A stretch of DNA of 64,000 bases from Delphinus delphis (taxonomy: Eukaryota; Chordata; Mammalia; Artiodactyla; Delphinidae), in assembly GCF_949987515.2 (NCBI RefSeq), contig NC_082695.1, positions 74,488,466 to 74,552,465 on the forward strand. The letters are read 5' to 3'. Positions 47,302 through 58,802 of this stretch are shown here, one piece after another. The notes under the pieces are model-generated. The model saw only the letters and a list, made by a program, of their open reading frames with translations, did not search any database and was not told where the DNA came from. Within the stretch, counting starts at the first letter, position 1; each line of letters starts with the position of its first letter. The position numbers and the translations under genes were made by a program.

Positions 47302-47845
47302 TATGGTCTGAAAGTTTGTGTCCCCCTAAAATTTATGTGTTGAAATCTTAACCTCCAAGGTGATGGTATTAGCAGGTGGAGGTCACTGGGAGGTCATTGC
47401 CCTCATGATTGGGATTACTGCCTTTATAAGAGACCCCACAGAGCTACCTTGCCCCTCCCACCATGTGAGGACACAGTGAGAAGTCAGCAATCTGCAACCT
47501 AGGAGAGGTCTTCATCCAAACCCGACCAGGCTGACACCCTGACCTTGGACTTCCAGCCTACGGAACCGTGAGAAATAAATTTCTGTGTTCTACAGGCGGC
47601 ACATAAACAACCTATAAACCTTAGAACAGTGGTTCCTAAACTTGTCTGTGCTTTGGAATCACCTGGAGGGTTTAAAAAACTACTGAGGCCAGTGCTCTGT
47701 CCCCAGGCGTTGTGATTTAGTTGGTCTAGGCTGTGGCCTGGACTTTGGGATCTTAAAAATATCCTCAGGTAATTCTAACGTGCAGACAAGTCGAGACCAC
47801 TGACTTCGTGGCACTTTGTTACAGCAGTATAAACAGACTAAGGCA
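47302..47845 (+). mobile_element. MaLR-type LTR split by MER5A
   Basis: LTR start 'gctatggtctgaaagtttgtg', middle 'ccaccatgtgaggacaca' and 'gtgagaaataaatttctgtg' up to about 47596. The last part ('gtggcactttgttacagcag', 'aacagactaaggc') resumes at 47808. The MER5A-containing piece lies between. Confidence 0.83.
47627..47802 (+). mobile_element. MER5A copy within the LTR (member of inverted pair)
   Basis: Complete 176-bp MER5A with terminal cagtgg...ccactg. By hand count it differs from the reverse complement of 48874-49049 at nine positions (95% identity), far less than expected for two independent ancient insertions. Homology continues 7 bp into the left flank and 4 bp into the right. Confidence 0.92.
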
Positions 47846-48112
47846 GACAAGCATACTGGGAGAATGCCACGTGGAGTTGAAGTCGGGTGATACTTCTACG
47901 TGCTGAACAATTCTAATATTGCCAGCAACCACCAGTCACTGGGGGGAGGCATGGAATAGATGCTTCCTCACAGCCCTCAGAAGGAACCAATCCTGCCAAC
48001 ACCTTGGTCTTAGATTTCTAGCCTTCAGAATTGTGAATCAATAAATTTCTATTGTTTCAGCCACTAAATTTGTGCTACTTTCTTACAACAATCCTAACAG
48101 ACTAATACACAC
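47846..48112 (+). mobile_element. Second MaLR-type LTR, 3' half
   Basis: 'gccagcaaccaccagtcact', 'ggaaccaatcctgccaacac', 'ttcagaattgtgaatcaata' and terminal 'cctaacagactaataca'. It directly follows the previous LTR end and is truncated at its 5' side. Confidence 0.8.
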
Positions 48113-48544
48113 GGTGGGCTCAGTTCTCTAACTAGTCTAAGAAGAATTACTGATCTTCAAGTTTTCAGCTTTTCTTTGTCATAAGGACAAGAGTGACAAC
48201 CCCCAAGCTCTTTACATGTCAGAGTGGAAACCAAGAGTCCCCAGTGCCTTGGATTTTTTAACCTTAAAATGATTTTTTTAAACACTTAAGGTTTATAAAA
48301 ACCAATAATAAAAGAATGTTAAGTTCTATATCATCGAAAATTAAAGAGGAAAGTTTCACAAATGTGAGACCTGAAAAATAAAGGAGAGAATTGAGAAACA
48401 GAAGAACACAAAAAAGAACGGGAAAGATAAATACAGCAAAGACAAAAGACAAACCCAGATATGTAAAAAAGCCAGATGCACAAAATGGAAAAGGAAAATA
48501 CACATCCCCACACCCCCCAAAACACACAGTCCTATTTAAAGACA
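48113..48544. other. Unassigned interval
   Basis: Nothing recognised; an A-rich stretch around 48340-48520. Confidence 0.5.
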
Positions 48545-48730
48545 CAATAAAGACATATACCTACTAGGTATAAAATAAGTTACAAGGGTATAATGTATAG
48601 CACAGGGAATATAGTCAATATTCTATAATAACTTTGTATGGAGTATATTCTATAAAAATATCAAATTACTATATTGTACACCTGAACCTAATATAATGTT
48701 GTAAGTCAACCATACTTCAATTAAAAAAAA
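48545..48730 (+). mobile_element. L1 LINE 3' UTR fragment
   Basis: 'tatagcacagggaatatag' and 'gttgtaagtcaaccatactt' then an A-rich end: the older L1 3' UTR type also seen at 806-1413 and 4951-5216. Only the UTR remains. Confidence 0.85.
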
Positions 48731-48873
48731 GACTTAAATATAAATCATATAGAGTAACAGAACTCCATTTTTGTCGCTATTACATTTTTTCATTGTTTGC
48801 AACATCATAAAAATTTTTATATTATAGTGCATTTTTGCAACTAAAATGAAAAATTGGGTCATTACTCCTAAGT

Positions 48874-49049
48874 CAGTGGTCTCAACTTGTCTGCACATTA
48901 AAATTACCTGAGGATATTTATAAAATTCCAAAGTCCAGGCCACAACCTAGACCAACTAAATCACAATGCCTGGGGACAGAGCACTGGCCTCAGTAGTTTT
49001 TTAAACCCTCCAGGTGATTCCAAAGCACAGACAGGTTTAGGAACCACTG
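48874..49049 (-). mobile_element. MER5A, probable source copy of the inverted pair
   Basis: Complete 176-bp MER5A in reverse, flanked by an imperfect 8-bp target duplication typical of hAT elements (tcctaagt / ttctaaga, 6 of 8). The intact duplication suggests this is the original insertion and 47627-47802 is the copy. Confidence 0.92.
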
Positions 49050-49260
49050 TTCTAAGAAAATACTCCATTGCATTGGTGAAAACTTAATGGAGGACCAGAT
49101 GTTCCTTGGCCAAAAGTTAAACTTCCTACTTCAGTAAATATAATCATCCTTCAGGTCCTACGTTTCAGAAAATGTCTCCATATGACTGAGTTTTAATTAG
49201 TTAATTAATGCAAGCCCAGACAGGGCAGGAGGCCTAAGAAGAAGCAGGGTCTGAAATTAC

Positions 49261-49500
49261 TTTTTTTTTTACGAGACGTCAACGGTTTATTGGATAGGGG
49301 ATCTTACAGGTCCGCAGCAAAACGTCCTGGAGCAACACCCCACCTTGTAGAGCTGATGGCAGGCAGGCAGGCAGGACAAAGCAGCAATCTTCACTCCTCA
49401 CGGGAGAAGGAGGCTACCATTTACCGGGGAATTGACGTCAGGTTGGCTCATCAGTTACCAGGGAAAACAGGTGCTAAGAAATAGAGTTGGGAGGAGGTGT
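49261..49500 (-). pseudogene. Possible processed retrocopy 3' end, minus strand
   Basis: A 10-base T run at 49261-49270 followed 15-20 bp later by the complement of AATAAA (in 'ggtttattgg') looks like the poly(A) end of a reverse-transcribed mRNA on the minus strand. The following ~230 bp are GC-richer than the flanks and include a GCAG microsatellite (49351-49376). I do not recognise the parent gene, and the 5' limit and target duplication are not visible. It could also be a real 3' UTR with genomic A run. Confidence 0.33.
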
Positions 49501-49622
49501 TATAGAGAAAGTTATTCCAGAAGCTGAAACAAGGTCTATGTCCACAAAGTAACTGGAGGAAAAAACCAAAGTCTTAACACACTGGAAGGAGGCTCAGAAA
49601 CAGAGGGACCGTCTAAGGCAAC

Positions 49623-49782
49623 GAATGGTTCCCAAGGCTTTGCTGGCCATTGGAATCACCTGACTGCTGTGCCCAACCATTCTGATCTCATTGGTATGCG
49701 GGGCTCCCAAGGGCATCGGGAGTTTTTAAGTACCTCCAGGTGATGCTAATGTGCAGTAAAATCAGAACCACAGCTCTAGTTT
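49623..49782 (+). mobile_element. MER5-family hAT element
   Basis: 'attggaatcacctgactgc', 'gggagtttttaagtacctcc' and 'aggtgatgctaatgtgcag' match the MER5A/B core; ends are degraded. It is clearly more diverged from the other two copies than they are from each other, a useful local control. Confidence 0.78.
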
Positions 49783-50571
49783 TTCAGGAATTCATTGTCC
49801 CCACAGGCTGTTCTATGCCCTCTGTGGTTGGGCCAAGTGGGATAGGTGTCCACCTGGATGGATGACCATCTTGGATGCCAAAGCTGTGCTGCAGAGCGAA
49901 ACTTCTCCAGCTGTGCTTATAGGGAATCCCCTACATCAGCTCAATGGACGCATCCACAATCCTTTGCTTACAGTTTTGAACTCCATAAACAGCACTTGTG
50001 AATTTGCAACTCCAGGGTCCAACAGATTCATGAGAGCAAGAAATGTCTCATTACTTTAGTTTCTTTTAAAAAATTAAAATTCCTCCCACTGCTTCAACTC
50101 CCTTAGAGAGACACGCCATTTCAATCTTTTGAGGGATCATTTCCCTAGCCCCAGCATTATGCAAAGTTCCAAGGATTCCTTCAAAAAGCAAACTAGCCTG
50201 CGGCGATAGTTTTCCTCTTTTCATTGATGACACCGTATAACCCCAAAATGTACATTATCCAAGCGTACACTTTTTTGAGAAGAAATGTGGAAATCATCTC
50301 ATCAAAATAAAATTTTATAAATAGGTTATTATTAAGAAACAGATTTCTAATAAATCAATGAATTGATTATTTGTTAAATTCATTGGGAATCAGGTTTGCT
50401 TAATCCCCCAATTAGTCTTTGTGAACACTTATTACACGTAAGAAATTTTTTATAAATATTTTACACTGCAAAAGGATGACAGACATTAATTCTATCTTCA
50501 GAAATGTATAATTATTCTAACAGGAAGGAATAAAGTTGCCATGAGAAAAGTAGGGATTAAAAAAAACTCAC
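49783..50571. other. Unassigned interval
   Basis: Nothing recognised. Confidence 0.5.
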
Positions 50572-50773
50572 GGGTTTCCCTGGTGGCGCAGTGGTTGAGA
50601 GTCTGCCTGCTGAGGCAGGGGACACGGGTTCGTGCCCCGGTCCGGGAAGATCCCACATGCCGCGGAGCGGCTGGGCCCGTGAGCCATGGCCGAGGAGCCT
50701 GTGCGTCCGGAGCCTGTGCTCCGCAACGGCAGAGGCCACAACAGTGAGAGGCCCGCGTACCGCAAAAAAAAAA
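50572..50773 (+). mobile_element. CHR-2-type SINE, first of a tandem pair
   Basis: Full-length short CHR SINE whose head reads ggtttccctgg instead of the usual ggcttccctgg. Short 10-base A tail. Eleven bases separate it from the next copy. Confidence 0.95.
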
Positions 50774-50783
50774 GTTGTACCTC

Positions 50784-50987
50784 GGTTTCCCTGGTGGCGC
50801 AGTGGTTGAGAGTCCGCCTGCCGATGCAGGGGACGCGGGTTCGTGCCCCGGTCCGGGAGGATCCCACGTGCCGCCGAGCGGCTGCGCCCGTGAGCCATGG
50901 CCGCTGAGCCTGCGCGTCCGGAGCCTGTGCTCCGCAACGGGAGAGGCCACAACAGTGAGAGGCCCGTGTACCGCAAAAAAAAAAAAA
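50784..50987 (+). mobile_element. CHR-2-type SINE, second of a tandem pair
   Basis: Full-length, same orientation, sharing the unusual ggtttccctgg head with the first copy but differing from it elsewhere. 13-base A tail. Neither copy has a clear private target duplication. The long open frames over this region on the minus strand (141-150 codons) are translations of the SINE bodies. Confidence 0.95.
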
Positions 50988-51129
50988 CCACAAAAAGACC
51001 TCAGTAATCAGAAAAGTGAGAGCATATGTGGGAGACAGGAAAAGGAAGCAAAGGGATCAGAGAAGGTTTTATCATGGAAAATAGCAGTTGAGCTGAACTT
51101 TTAAGGGTGCCTATGATTGGTTGATTCAA

Positions 51130-51420
51130 TCTCACTCTCATCATTTCATTTAATTTCTGTGAAAACCCAGTGTGGTGTGTGGAGCAAGAATTATTGCAAC
51201 AGCGTCAGTACCATCACACTTTTTCAAGTGAAGAAAATGAAGACCTGAGGTGATTAACTATATATATGTATAATTGAATCACTTCGCTGTACAGCAGAAA
51301 TTAACACAACACTGTAAATCAACTATATTTCAATTTAAAAAACAAACAAAAAACTTACCCAATGCCACAAGGCTTATCAGTGATAGACTGAACTTGAAAT
51401 TCCATCCATCCAAATACCAT
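51130..51420 (-). mobile_element. MIR SINE split by a short L1 insertion
   Basis: Antisense MIR 3' half and core (51130-51259: 'catttcatttaatttctgtg', 'gaagaaaatgaagacctgag') and continuation after the L1 (51351-51420: 'acttacccaatgccacaagg'). Confidence 0.75.
51260..51350 (+). mobile_element. Very short L1 LINE 3' end
   Basis: Only about 90 bp of L1 3' UTR end ('gaatcacttcgctgtacagc', 'gtaaatcaactatatttc') plus an AAAC-rich tail; extreme 5' truncation inside MIR. Confidence 0.85.
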
Positions 51421-54107
51421 CCTCTCAGCCATTCCAAGGACAGGAGGGGGCGAGGTGCCTCCAGTGGCCAGAGTTCAGCTTGAGGGTCAGTCGGTGGTCA
51501 CGTTCTCTTGACTAAGCAGATGGTGTCAATTCTAGTCTGAAAGACAACGAGTTCCAGACCCAAGAAGAGCTGATGTTTCAGTTTACATCCAAAGGCAGGA
51601 AAAGCTACTACCACAGGCTCAAGGCAATCAGGCGAGAGGAGCTCCCCCTTACTTGGCTCATTTGTTGTTGTTGTTCTATTCAGGTCTACAGTTGATTGGA
51701 TTGGATTGTTTGGATGAGGCCCACCCATAATAGGGTGGTCAACCTGCTTTGATGACATATGGGGAAACCTGGATGGAGTTGGAGTGTGAGGGGATATGAG
51801 AAGGGAAGATTCAATTCCCTGGTGAGATATCCAGCTTTCAAGGTCTTTCAAGGCCTGGCCGTAGTCCTTGGGGCTGTCAGGGCTTCTGATGAACAAATAA
51901 GATGCCAAAGGTTAGAAGAATGCACCTGTCCCCTGTGGAGAATTACACCTTCTTGCCACACGTCCAAGCTCCCAGCTACAGTGTAGGACATGGCCACTGG
52001 GTCCTGACAGTCTAGCTCTGATTTAAAGCAGTTCACAGATTGCTTCATCAGTAGCTGACTTGAGGCTATCTAAACCATCCTAGATTATTAAATCCCAGAT
52101 CCAGATTTTCTTGGCTGCTTTTTTCTCTAGCTTTAGCTGTGGCATATTCTGGTCAAACAACGCTTACCCACTCTCACCACTCCATTCATTGTCTGCATCT
52201 CAGCCCACACAGTTATGTTGTCAGCCTCCATTTGGGAAAAGACCATACCCCAATCACTTATGCAACTTACTATACAACTGGCTCTTTGACACACGGTGTG
52301 TGCCCTCAGCCCTGGCACAGAGCAATACACCCATGCCACGACAACGAAACAGTGAACCATTGCAGGAAGTTTGATCTTTAGAATAGCCCTTTAGGTAGTT
52401 TATAGTTAATTAGCTCAGTGTAACAGAATGTGCTCAGTACTGTGATAATAATACGAAAAATCACCTTGTGGGGCTTTAATTATGACCTATTATGTTATTA
52501 CTTTTTAATTGGCAATTTATCAAGTTAAGTGATGAAGTGTAGAATTATAACTCCCAAACGATAAAGCATATTTAATTTTCAAAGGAAAATCTATTTAATT
52601 TTATTTGTTTAATCATGCAAAGTTGGATTCTAATTACCACTGAAATATTTCTTATAGGAAATATTTTCTTCTTGAAGGTGGAGTTAAATTTTCCACAAGC
52701 TCATTTTGGATTTTGCAATTCTTTTTGCTGTTGAAAATCAAGTTCGATTTTTCTGTCTACCTGTCCAGAAACAAAACTCCTTTTGAAGGTTGTGCTTTAC
52801 CCTGGTTAGCACGTGGTTCCTTGGAGTATAGGAGAAACATTCTGTGAATCTTTCTTTTGTTTTACTGTACCTTCTACATTGTAAAATCAATGAAGTGCTT
52901 CCTTGCTTTCAGTCTGAAATACATGATTTTGCCCTGACTGCTTAATAAAAATGCCTTATAAGTGCTCCTTAATCTTTACCTACTAAAACTGGAGAAATTC
53001 AGCAAATATTCATGGAATGACAAATATGTGCAAGGGACTTCATGCACTTCAAGTCTTAAAGAAAGAGAGGGACATTTTTATGTCTTCCTACTTCTGTGCC
53101 TTAGAATACACCAAGTATAACATAAAACCTATTAGATGTACTATAAATGTTGGCTCATTAATATTTAATAGAAATATTTGACGAAGGAAAGTTTTTGGTT
53201 ATTATCACTTAGAAAATCCAGGAAAGGACACTGATTTTCCACCTATTTTCAAAATGTTTTGCAATTGTATCTGTTGTGTTTTTTTCTACAATAAATATGA
53301 ATTAGGTGGTGTTTATATCCCTACTTATAAACAAAGAAACATAGAAACATATGAACTGCTCAAGTGAATGGTCCAATCCCAGAGCAAGTGTAAAATAAAC
53401 GTCCTGTTTTATGTTTTCTGGATGGTATAAGGATTCTTATCTGGTTGCTGCTGTGTTCTCAATAATGCCAGGTTGCTTGCACCTTATTCAGCTGAACCCC
53501 TTGGCATTTCACCTGCTCTGCTGCTATGTCGTCTCCTTGCCATCTATGAGCACTCCTCCCAATTGAAGGGACAGAGGGGCACCAAACACTGATTATATCA
53601 CAGCCTCCTCATTGCTTTTCTGCTTGGCCTTCCCGTTTCTCACCTACTTGGAATGCAATTCTTTTTGCTCAATATAACCATTCCAGCACCCTCCTTTCCT
53701 CCCCAAACTATTCTTTCTCCCTATATAAGTGGTCTCCAGAAATTTCCGATTGCATCTCATTAAACAATGTTTTCAAAGTGGAATCTGCCTATAACGTGAA
53801 TAAGATGTTTTCTGTCACACTAACCAGACAGTAACCCTTGAGATTGCTTCTAGGTCTCCAGAAAATTTGAAAACTACTTAACACCACACGTTTACAATTA
53901 CAAAATAAAATTAAGATAAGCTATGGCCAAGATCTGAGATGGAAGAGTTATTTGAAGTTACAATATCTAATTCTTCTCACCTTATTTTTGTGGTGGTTTA
54001 GACTGTAATTTTCATAAGCCAATATTTATATATTTTTTAAACTGTGTCATTTGGAACTAAATTATTTGTCTGCCACATCATCTCAATCAATGGAAGATAC
54101 TGCACTG
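51421..54107. other. Repeat-poor interval, possible old repeat at 51650-51760
   Basis: About 2.7 kb without a gene. 51650-51760 ('ttggatgaggcccacccata', 'gtggtcaacctgctttgatg') resembles a common old mammalian interspersed repeat in reverse, but I cannot name it. Frames up to 136 codons (minus, 51498-51908) show no domain. Confidence 0.45.
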
Positions 54108-54120
54108 AAAAAAAAAATCA

Positions 54121-54327
54121 GGGCTTCCCTGGTGGTGCAGTGGTTGAGAGTCCGCCTGCCGATGCAGGGGACACAGGTTCGTGCCCCGGTCTGGGAGGAT
54201 CCCACATGCCGCGGAGTGGCTGGGCCCGTGAGCCATGGCCGCTGAGCCCGTGCGTCCGGAGCCTGTGCTCCGCAACGGGAGAGGCCACAGCAGTGAGAGG
54301 CCCGCGTACCGGGAAAAAAAAAAAAAA
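54121..54327 (+). mobile_element. CHR-2-type SINE
   Basis: Full-length short CHR SINE inserted in an A-rich site. Probable target duplication aaaaaaatca / aaaaaaattca at 54111-54120 and about 54321-54331, blurred by the A tail. Confidence 0.94.
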
Positions 54328-54331
54328 TTCA

Positions 54332-54904
54332 AATACCTCAATGGATTACTAAAGGAAACTATTTTAATCCATTTAAAATCATCTCCAATTAGTGAAGATT
54401 GACAGTTCACCATATTTAACTGTGAAAGGTATGCAGCACTTAATTTTTTTGGTTGACTGGGCATTTTAATTAAAAATGCCATTGATTCCACCAGTGGAAT
54501 TTTACCCCAAATAGTAAGCTATATGTGGTTATTAGCATACAACATAAGGTAATAAGATAAAACCATACCGTTGGCATGTATGAATTTAATTTGTCTTTAT
54601 CAACAATTAGACTAAATGGATAATAAAAATTTGATTAGTATATTTGCAATTTAAAAAATAGCAAGCCATTATCTCCTCTGCCTCTGGCACAGCCGTGACA
54701 TCTAACCATAAATTAGCTTACATTAGCTATTACTCACTGTCATAAAGAACTTAACATATTTCACATTTTGCTTCAAACTGGAGCATATTCCAAATTATTT
54801 TTATAGTTTAAAGGCACTGTTGAAGACACTTCTAGAGACAAAGGTAAATTTTCAAAATACAAATATTTTCATCTGGAGTATTGAACACTTAATTCTTTTA
54901 TTTT
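54332..54904. other. Unassigned AT-rich interval
   Basis: Nothing recognised. Confidence 0.5.
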
Positions 54905-55521
54905 CTTAAACATCCTTATTGGAGTATAATGGCTTTACAATGTTGTTTTAGTTTCTGCCGTACAACAAAGTGAATCGGCTATACATATACATATATCCCC
55001 ATATCCCCTCCCTCTTGCGTCTCCCTCCCACCCTCCCTATCCCACCCCTCTGGTGGTCACAAAGCACTGAGCTGATCTCCGTGTGCTATGCGGCTGCTTC
55101 CCACTAGCCATCTATTTTACATTTGGTAGTGCATATATGTCCATGCCACTCTCTCACTTCGTCCCAGCTTCCCCTTCCCCCTCTGTGACCACAAGTTTGT
55201 TCTCTACATCTGTGTCTTTCTTCCTGCCCTGCCACTAGGTTCATCAGTACCGTTTTTTTTAGAATCCATGTATGTGTATTAAAGCCATAATTCAAAAAGA
55301 TACATTTACCACAATGTTCATTGCAGCACTGTTTGTAGTAGCCAGGACATGGAAGCAACCTAAGCATCCATCAACAGATGAATGGATAAAGAAGATGTGG
55401 CACATATATACAGTGGAGTATTACTCAGCCATGAAAAGGAACAAAACTGAGTTATCTGTAGTGAGGTGGATGGACCTAGAGTCTGTCATAGAGAGTGAAG
55501 TAAGTCAGAGAGAGAAAAGCA
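54905..55521 (-). mobile_element. 5'-inverted (twin-primed) L1 LINE
   Basis: 54905-55280 is antisense L1 3' UTR (complement of the 1-353 type). 55281-55521 is ORF2 C-terminal sequence in the opposite, plus, orientation. The ORF2 part ends near '...gagagaaaagca' and the UTR part, read on the minus strand, starts 'aatacacatacatgg', almost exactly the next L1 bases, with roughly ten missing. Opposed, nearly contiguous halves are the signature of twin priming. The poly(T) at the left end is degenerate. Confidence 0.92.
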
Positions 55522-57099
55522 CCATGTTCCTTATCGGGACCTCCTGCTGTAGGACAACTCAGGCAAGCAGACCTGGCCAAGGCAGGTGGTTTCGGTCAAC
55601 GGTTCCCTAACACCTATAAGGTGAAAACTTAGAACCCATCTTCAACCCAATATGATCTCCTGGGGAGGAAAAGGTCTCTTCATTAGAGCTAAATTATCAA
55701 AAGGCAAAGGAGAAGGTTGTAGTGGCAAGTTGATTTATTCTCTCCCTGTTGAAAAGGTGCCTTCCACTTTCTCAACATGTGATACAGTTACAGTACTGTA
55801 ATGTCAGAGAAAATAATAATGGTGAGGATATTGTAAAATTCTATTTTTCTAGTCTATGTATGCCTTGAAAACTTATATTTTAGAGACAGACTTGACAGAG
55901 TATATCGCACAGTGATACAATTACTGAAAAAGAGCTCTGGGCTTTGGTCAAAGTCACATTACTGATTTTATTTTTTCTTTACTCCTAAGCAGTTGGAAGT
56001 GTTTTTCTTTACTCCTAAGCAGTTGGAAGCAGCTGGAAGCAGAGCATGTCTGCATTTATAATTTAGCACAGAACGCTGGTGGCCGTGTGGAAGAGGCTGT
56101 GTGGGTTGCAAGAGCTGATTCTAATAAACTCATTAGGAGGCTGTTGCACTGACAGAGTCAAGATGTAATTTGCATCTAGACTTCAGCAGGAAATTCTAGA
56201 ATGGAGAGAACACATGGGGGGACATTTGGGAAATAGAATCTAGAAGCAAAAGAATGTATTTTAAAAATCTAACATTAAACAATTCCTTTCTCTCTTAAAT
56301 TAGTTCTACGGTAGGACGTTGGAGTCTGGATTACAGTGGTGGCCGTCTTATTCCAAATCTTCTCAAACATCACCTACTCCCCTGCCCCCAAATAAAAAAA
56401 TCAACAAAGAGCACAAATATAACTACATCTGACAAACATCTTTAGCATTATTTGGAGGCAGAAAATACCATAACCTTCAGATTACTTATAAATCGAGAAA
56501 TAAACATCAGCTTTGATCATAAGCAGGCATAAGAAAGAAAACTCTCAGAAGAAGCACAGATAAATTATACTCAAAAGGGAAAGTTTAAGAATAAATGCCC
56601 AAGTATTTAATGCAGTTCTAGATCTTTGTAGTTTAAATCACTGGCTACAGGGAAGGAGCTTGAAAATAAGTAGGCCTGGAAGTTGCAGCCTTGAAAAACA
56701 TTGTTTTGGGGGGAGAATCATAAAAATAGAGAGGAGATATGACTGTGAAAGTAAAGAAGGAAATATGGGAATCATTAAGGATCTTGCAGAAATAAATGAG
56801 TAACATGACATGCCAACTCTTTCCCCTCCTATAACCACTGCCACTACCATCATTTATTCAAGAAACTGAATTTTATTTAACTGAGTGAAGAGAGTTCTCT
56901 TGAATGTGGGACTGTGTCCTACAAAGGCCTAGACATAGGGAAAATTAAATCAATTTGATTCAAAAGAAGAAGAAACCAAAAGTGTGAATCACAATATTTC
57001 AACTGATGAAAAATTTCCCCCAAAAGCAATCATGAAACAGAGGAAAAATATAATGCACCATTGAATTAAATATCCTCATATAGAAATCTGGGGATAGGA
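55522..57099. other. Unassigned interval with a small tandem duplication
   Basis: No gene recognised. A perfect 28-bp unit is duplicated at 55972-55999 and 56002-56029 (30-bp period). Confidence 0.5.
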
Positions 57100-57790
57100 A
57101 AGATATCTTAAATCACTAATTCAAAAACTAAAATCATAAAAAAACCAAGAACAGGGAGAAAGGCAATGAGAGTTGTTTGAACAAAGGAAAAACATTCTAT
57201 CAGAAATAACGACTAAACACAAGGTAATTACAAAGTGCTCAGTGTAGAATCCATTCAAGTAACAATAAGGGACCCTGAAGAAAAGAAGGAAAATATGGAG
57301 AGAATTAACATAACACAAAGAACAGAGTGAAAAGTGTCAGAGAGGAAGTGGTTGAAATGGAAGAAGGCAATAAGATCCAATGATTCGTGTAAATAGAATT
57401 CCTGAATTAAAAATACAAAACAATGAAATAGAATTAATATTTAAAACTATTTGTTAATCCAGGAAAACTTTCTGGAGATAAAAGACCTGAATCTTTTTAG
57501 ATTGGCCTCACCAGTTACCTGGAAAAATTGATTCAGAACAATCAACCAGAAGGTATACCCTAGTGATACCATTAGACTTTAAAAATAAAGAAAAATAATC
57601 CTTAGCGTTTTCGAACTAAAAGACCAATTAATTTAAAGGGCAGGAGAATTACCCTGACCTTATCTTCTCAAAACTAACGTTCAAAGCAATGAAAGAATGG
57701 AGCAGAATTTTCAAGAAACTTAAGGAAAGAAAGTGCTAATTGAGGATTTTATATCAAATAAATTCTATGTCTTCTTTCTGAGAGGGAATT
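57100..57790 (+). mobile_element. Old L1M/HAL1-type ORF1 remnant
   Basis: Blocks such as 'aaaattgattcagaacaatc', 'ataccattagactttaaaaa' and 'acttaaggaaagaaagtgct' follow the ORF1 C-terminal half of old L1 or HAL1 (half-L1 elements with ORF1 only). Strongly decayed and no ORF2 follows, which fits HAL1, but I cannot separate the two by eye. Confidence 0.65.
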
Positions 57791-58564
57791 AAATTGTATT
57801 CTTTGTTCCTGAATCCTACCAAATTCTCAAAATGGTATTCAACATCTGTATGTTCTCTTTTGTTTCTATTTGTCCCAATCTACTTACGTCCACTGTGTGT
57901 GGTAGGCATACGTAGTGAAGAGTATCATGAAACAGAGAACAATACACTCCAGATTTATATGCTGTTACTCTGAGCACACAATTTAATCTACATATTGAAT
58001 AATTTGATATTTTGATAAGGTTATATATCTGTTAACATTAGAACTACTCCTAAAATGTTTTCAATTTTGAAAGTTTTAACCCCTTGTAAATTGAAATACT
58101 ACACTAACTCAAAGATAAAATATTCAAAGAGCTTTTGAAAAGACAGCCTTGATTCTTAGGTGAAAAGAGGTAATTAATGCAAATTTAAACATGAAGTCTT
58201 TATCTACAGAAAATGTCCATTCTTATTCCTTCAACAACAGACATAAATTTCATTCTTAGTAAGTTCTGAAGATCCCTTTAGTTACTATTCTGTTTACAAA
58301 GAGAAAGAGAACAAACCTCAGTTTATGATGCATCTTTGATACCTGCTTTCTAAGTTATGACAGTCAGAAGAATACTCATATAATGCAGTTTCTCATGGAG
58401 CCTATTTTTATATTCCGAGCATTCTTCCAATTATTATTTTAACCAAACTGTTTAACAGAGTTCATCAGACTGGTGTGATTGGGGTAACTCTTGAAGTATT
58501 GGTGATTTTTATCAGTCCCCAGTTTCGGGAGAAAATTTTCCTTAATAAACAGCTATATAAAATT
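57791..58564. other. Unassigned AT-rich interval
   Basis: Nothing recognised. Confidence 0.5.
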
Positions 58565-58740
58565 TACATCTCTAAGTAACTTACAAATGTTAACTGATTC
58601 AAAGCTTACAAAGAATTCTATATTAGACACTATTGTTTTATCCCCATTTTACACATGAAGCACAAGGTAACACGGCTAGTACGTGGTGGAAATGGGATTT
58701 GAACACAGTCATTCTGGCTCTAGAATCTGTGCTTCTCAAA
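58565..58740 (-). mobile_element. MIR SINE
   Basis: Antisense MIR: 'ttatccccattttacacatg', 'ggtaacacggctagtacgtg', 'gggatttgaacacagtcat'. Confidence 0.78.
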
Positions 58741-58802
58741 TGAAATAAATCAAAAGGTTGACTCACAGTTTGTGTTTTCATGAATAATTCTTTAGAAGAC
58801 TG

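Noticed and set aside
50498..50991. Minus-strand open frames of 141-150 codons
   Set aside because: They are translations of the two GC-rich CHR SINE bodies; near-identical peptides appear at every other CHR copy in the window.
55272..55610. 112-codon plus-strand open frame
   Set aside because: It is the inverted L1 ORF2 C-terminus of the twin-primed element running on into flanking DNA.
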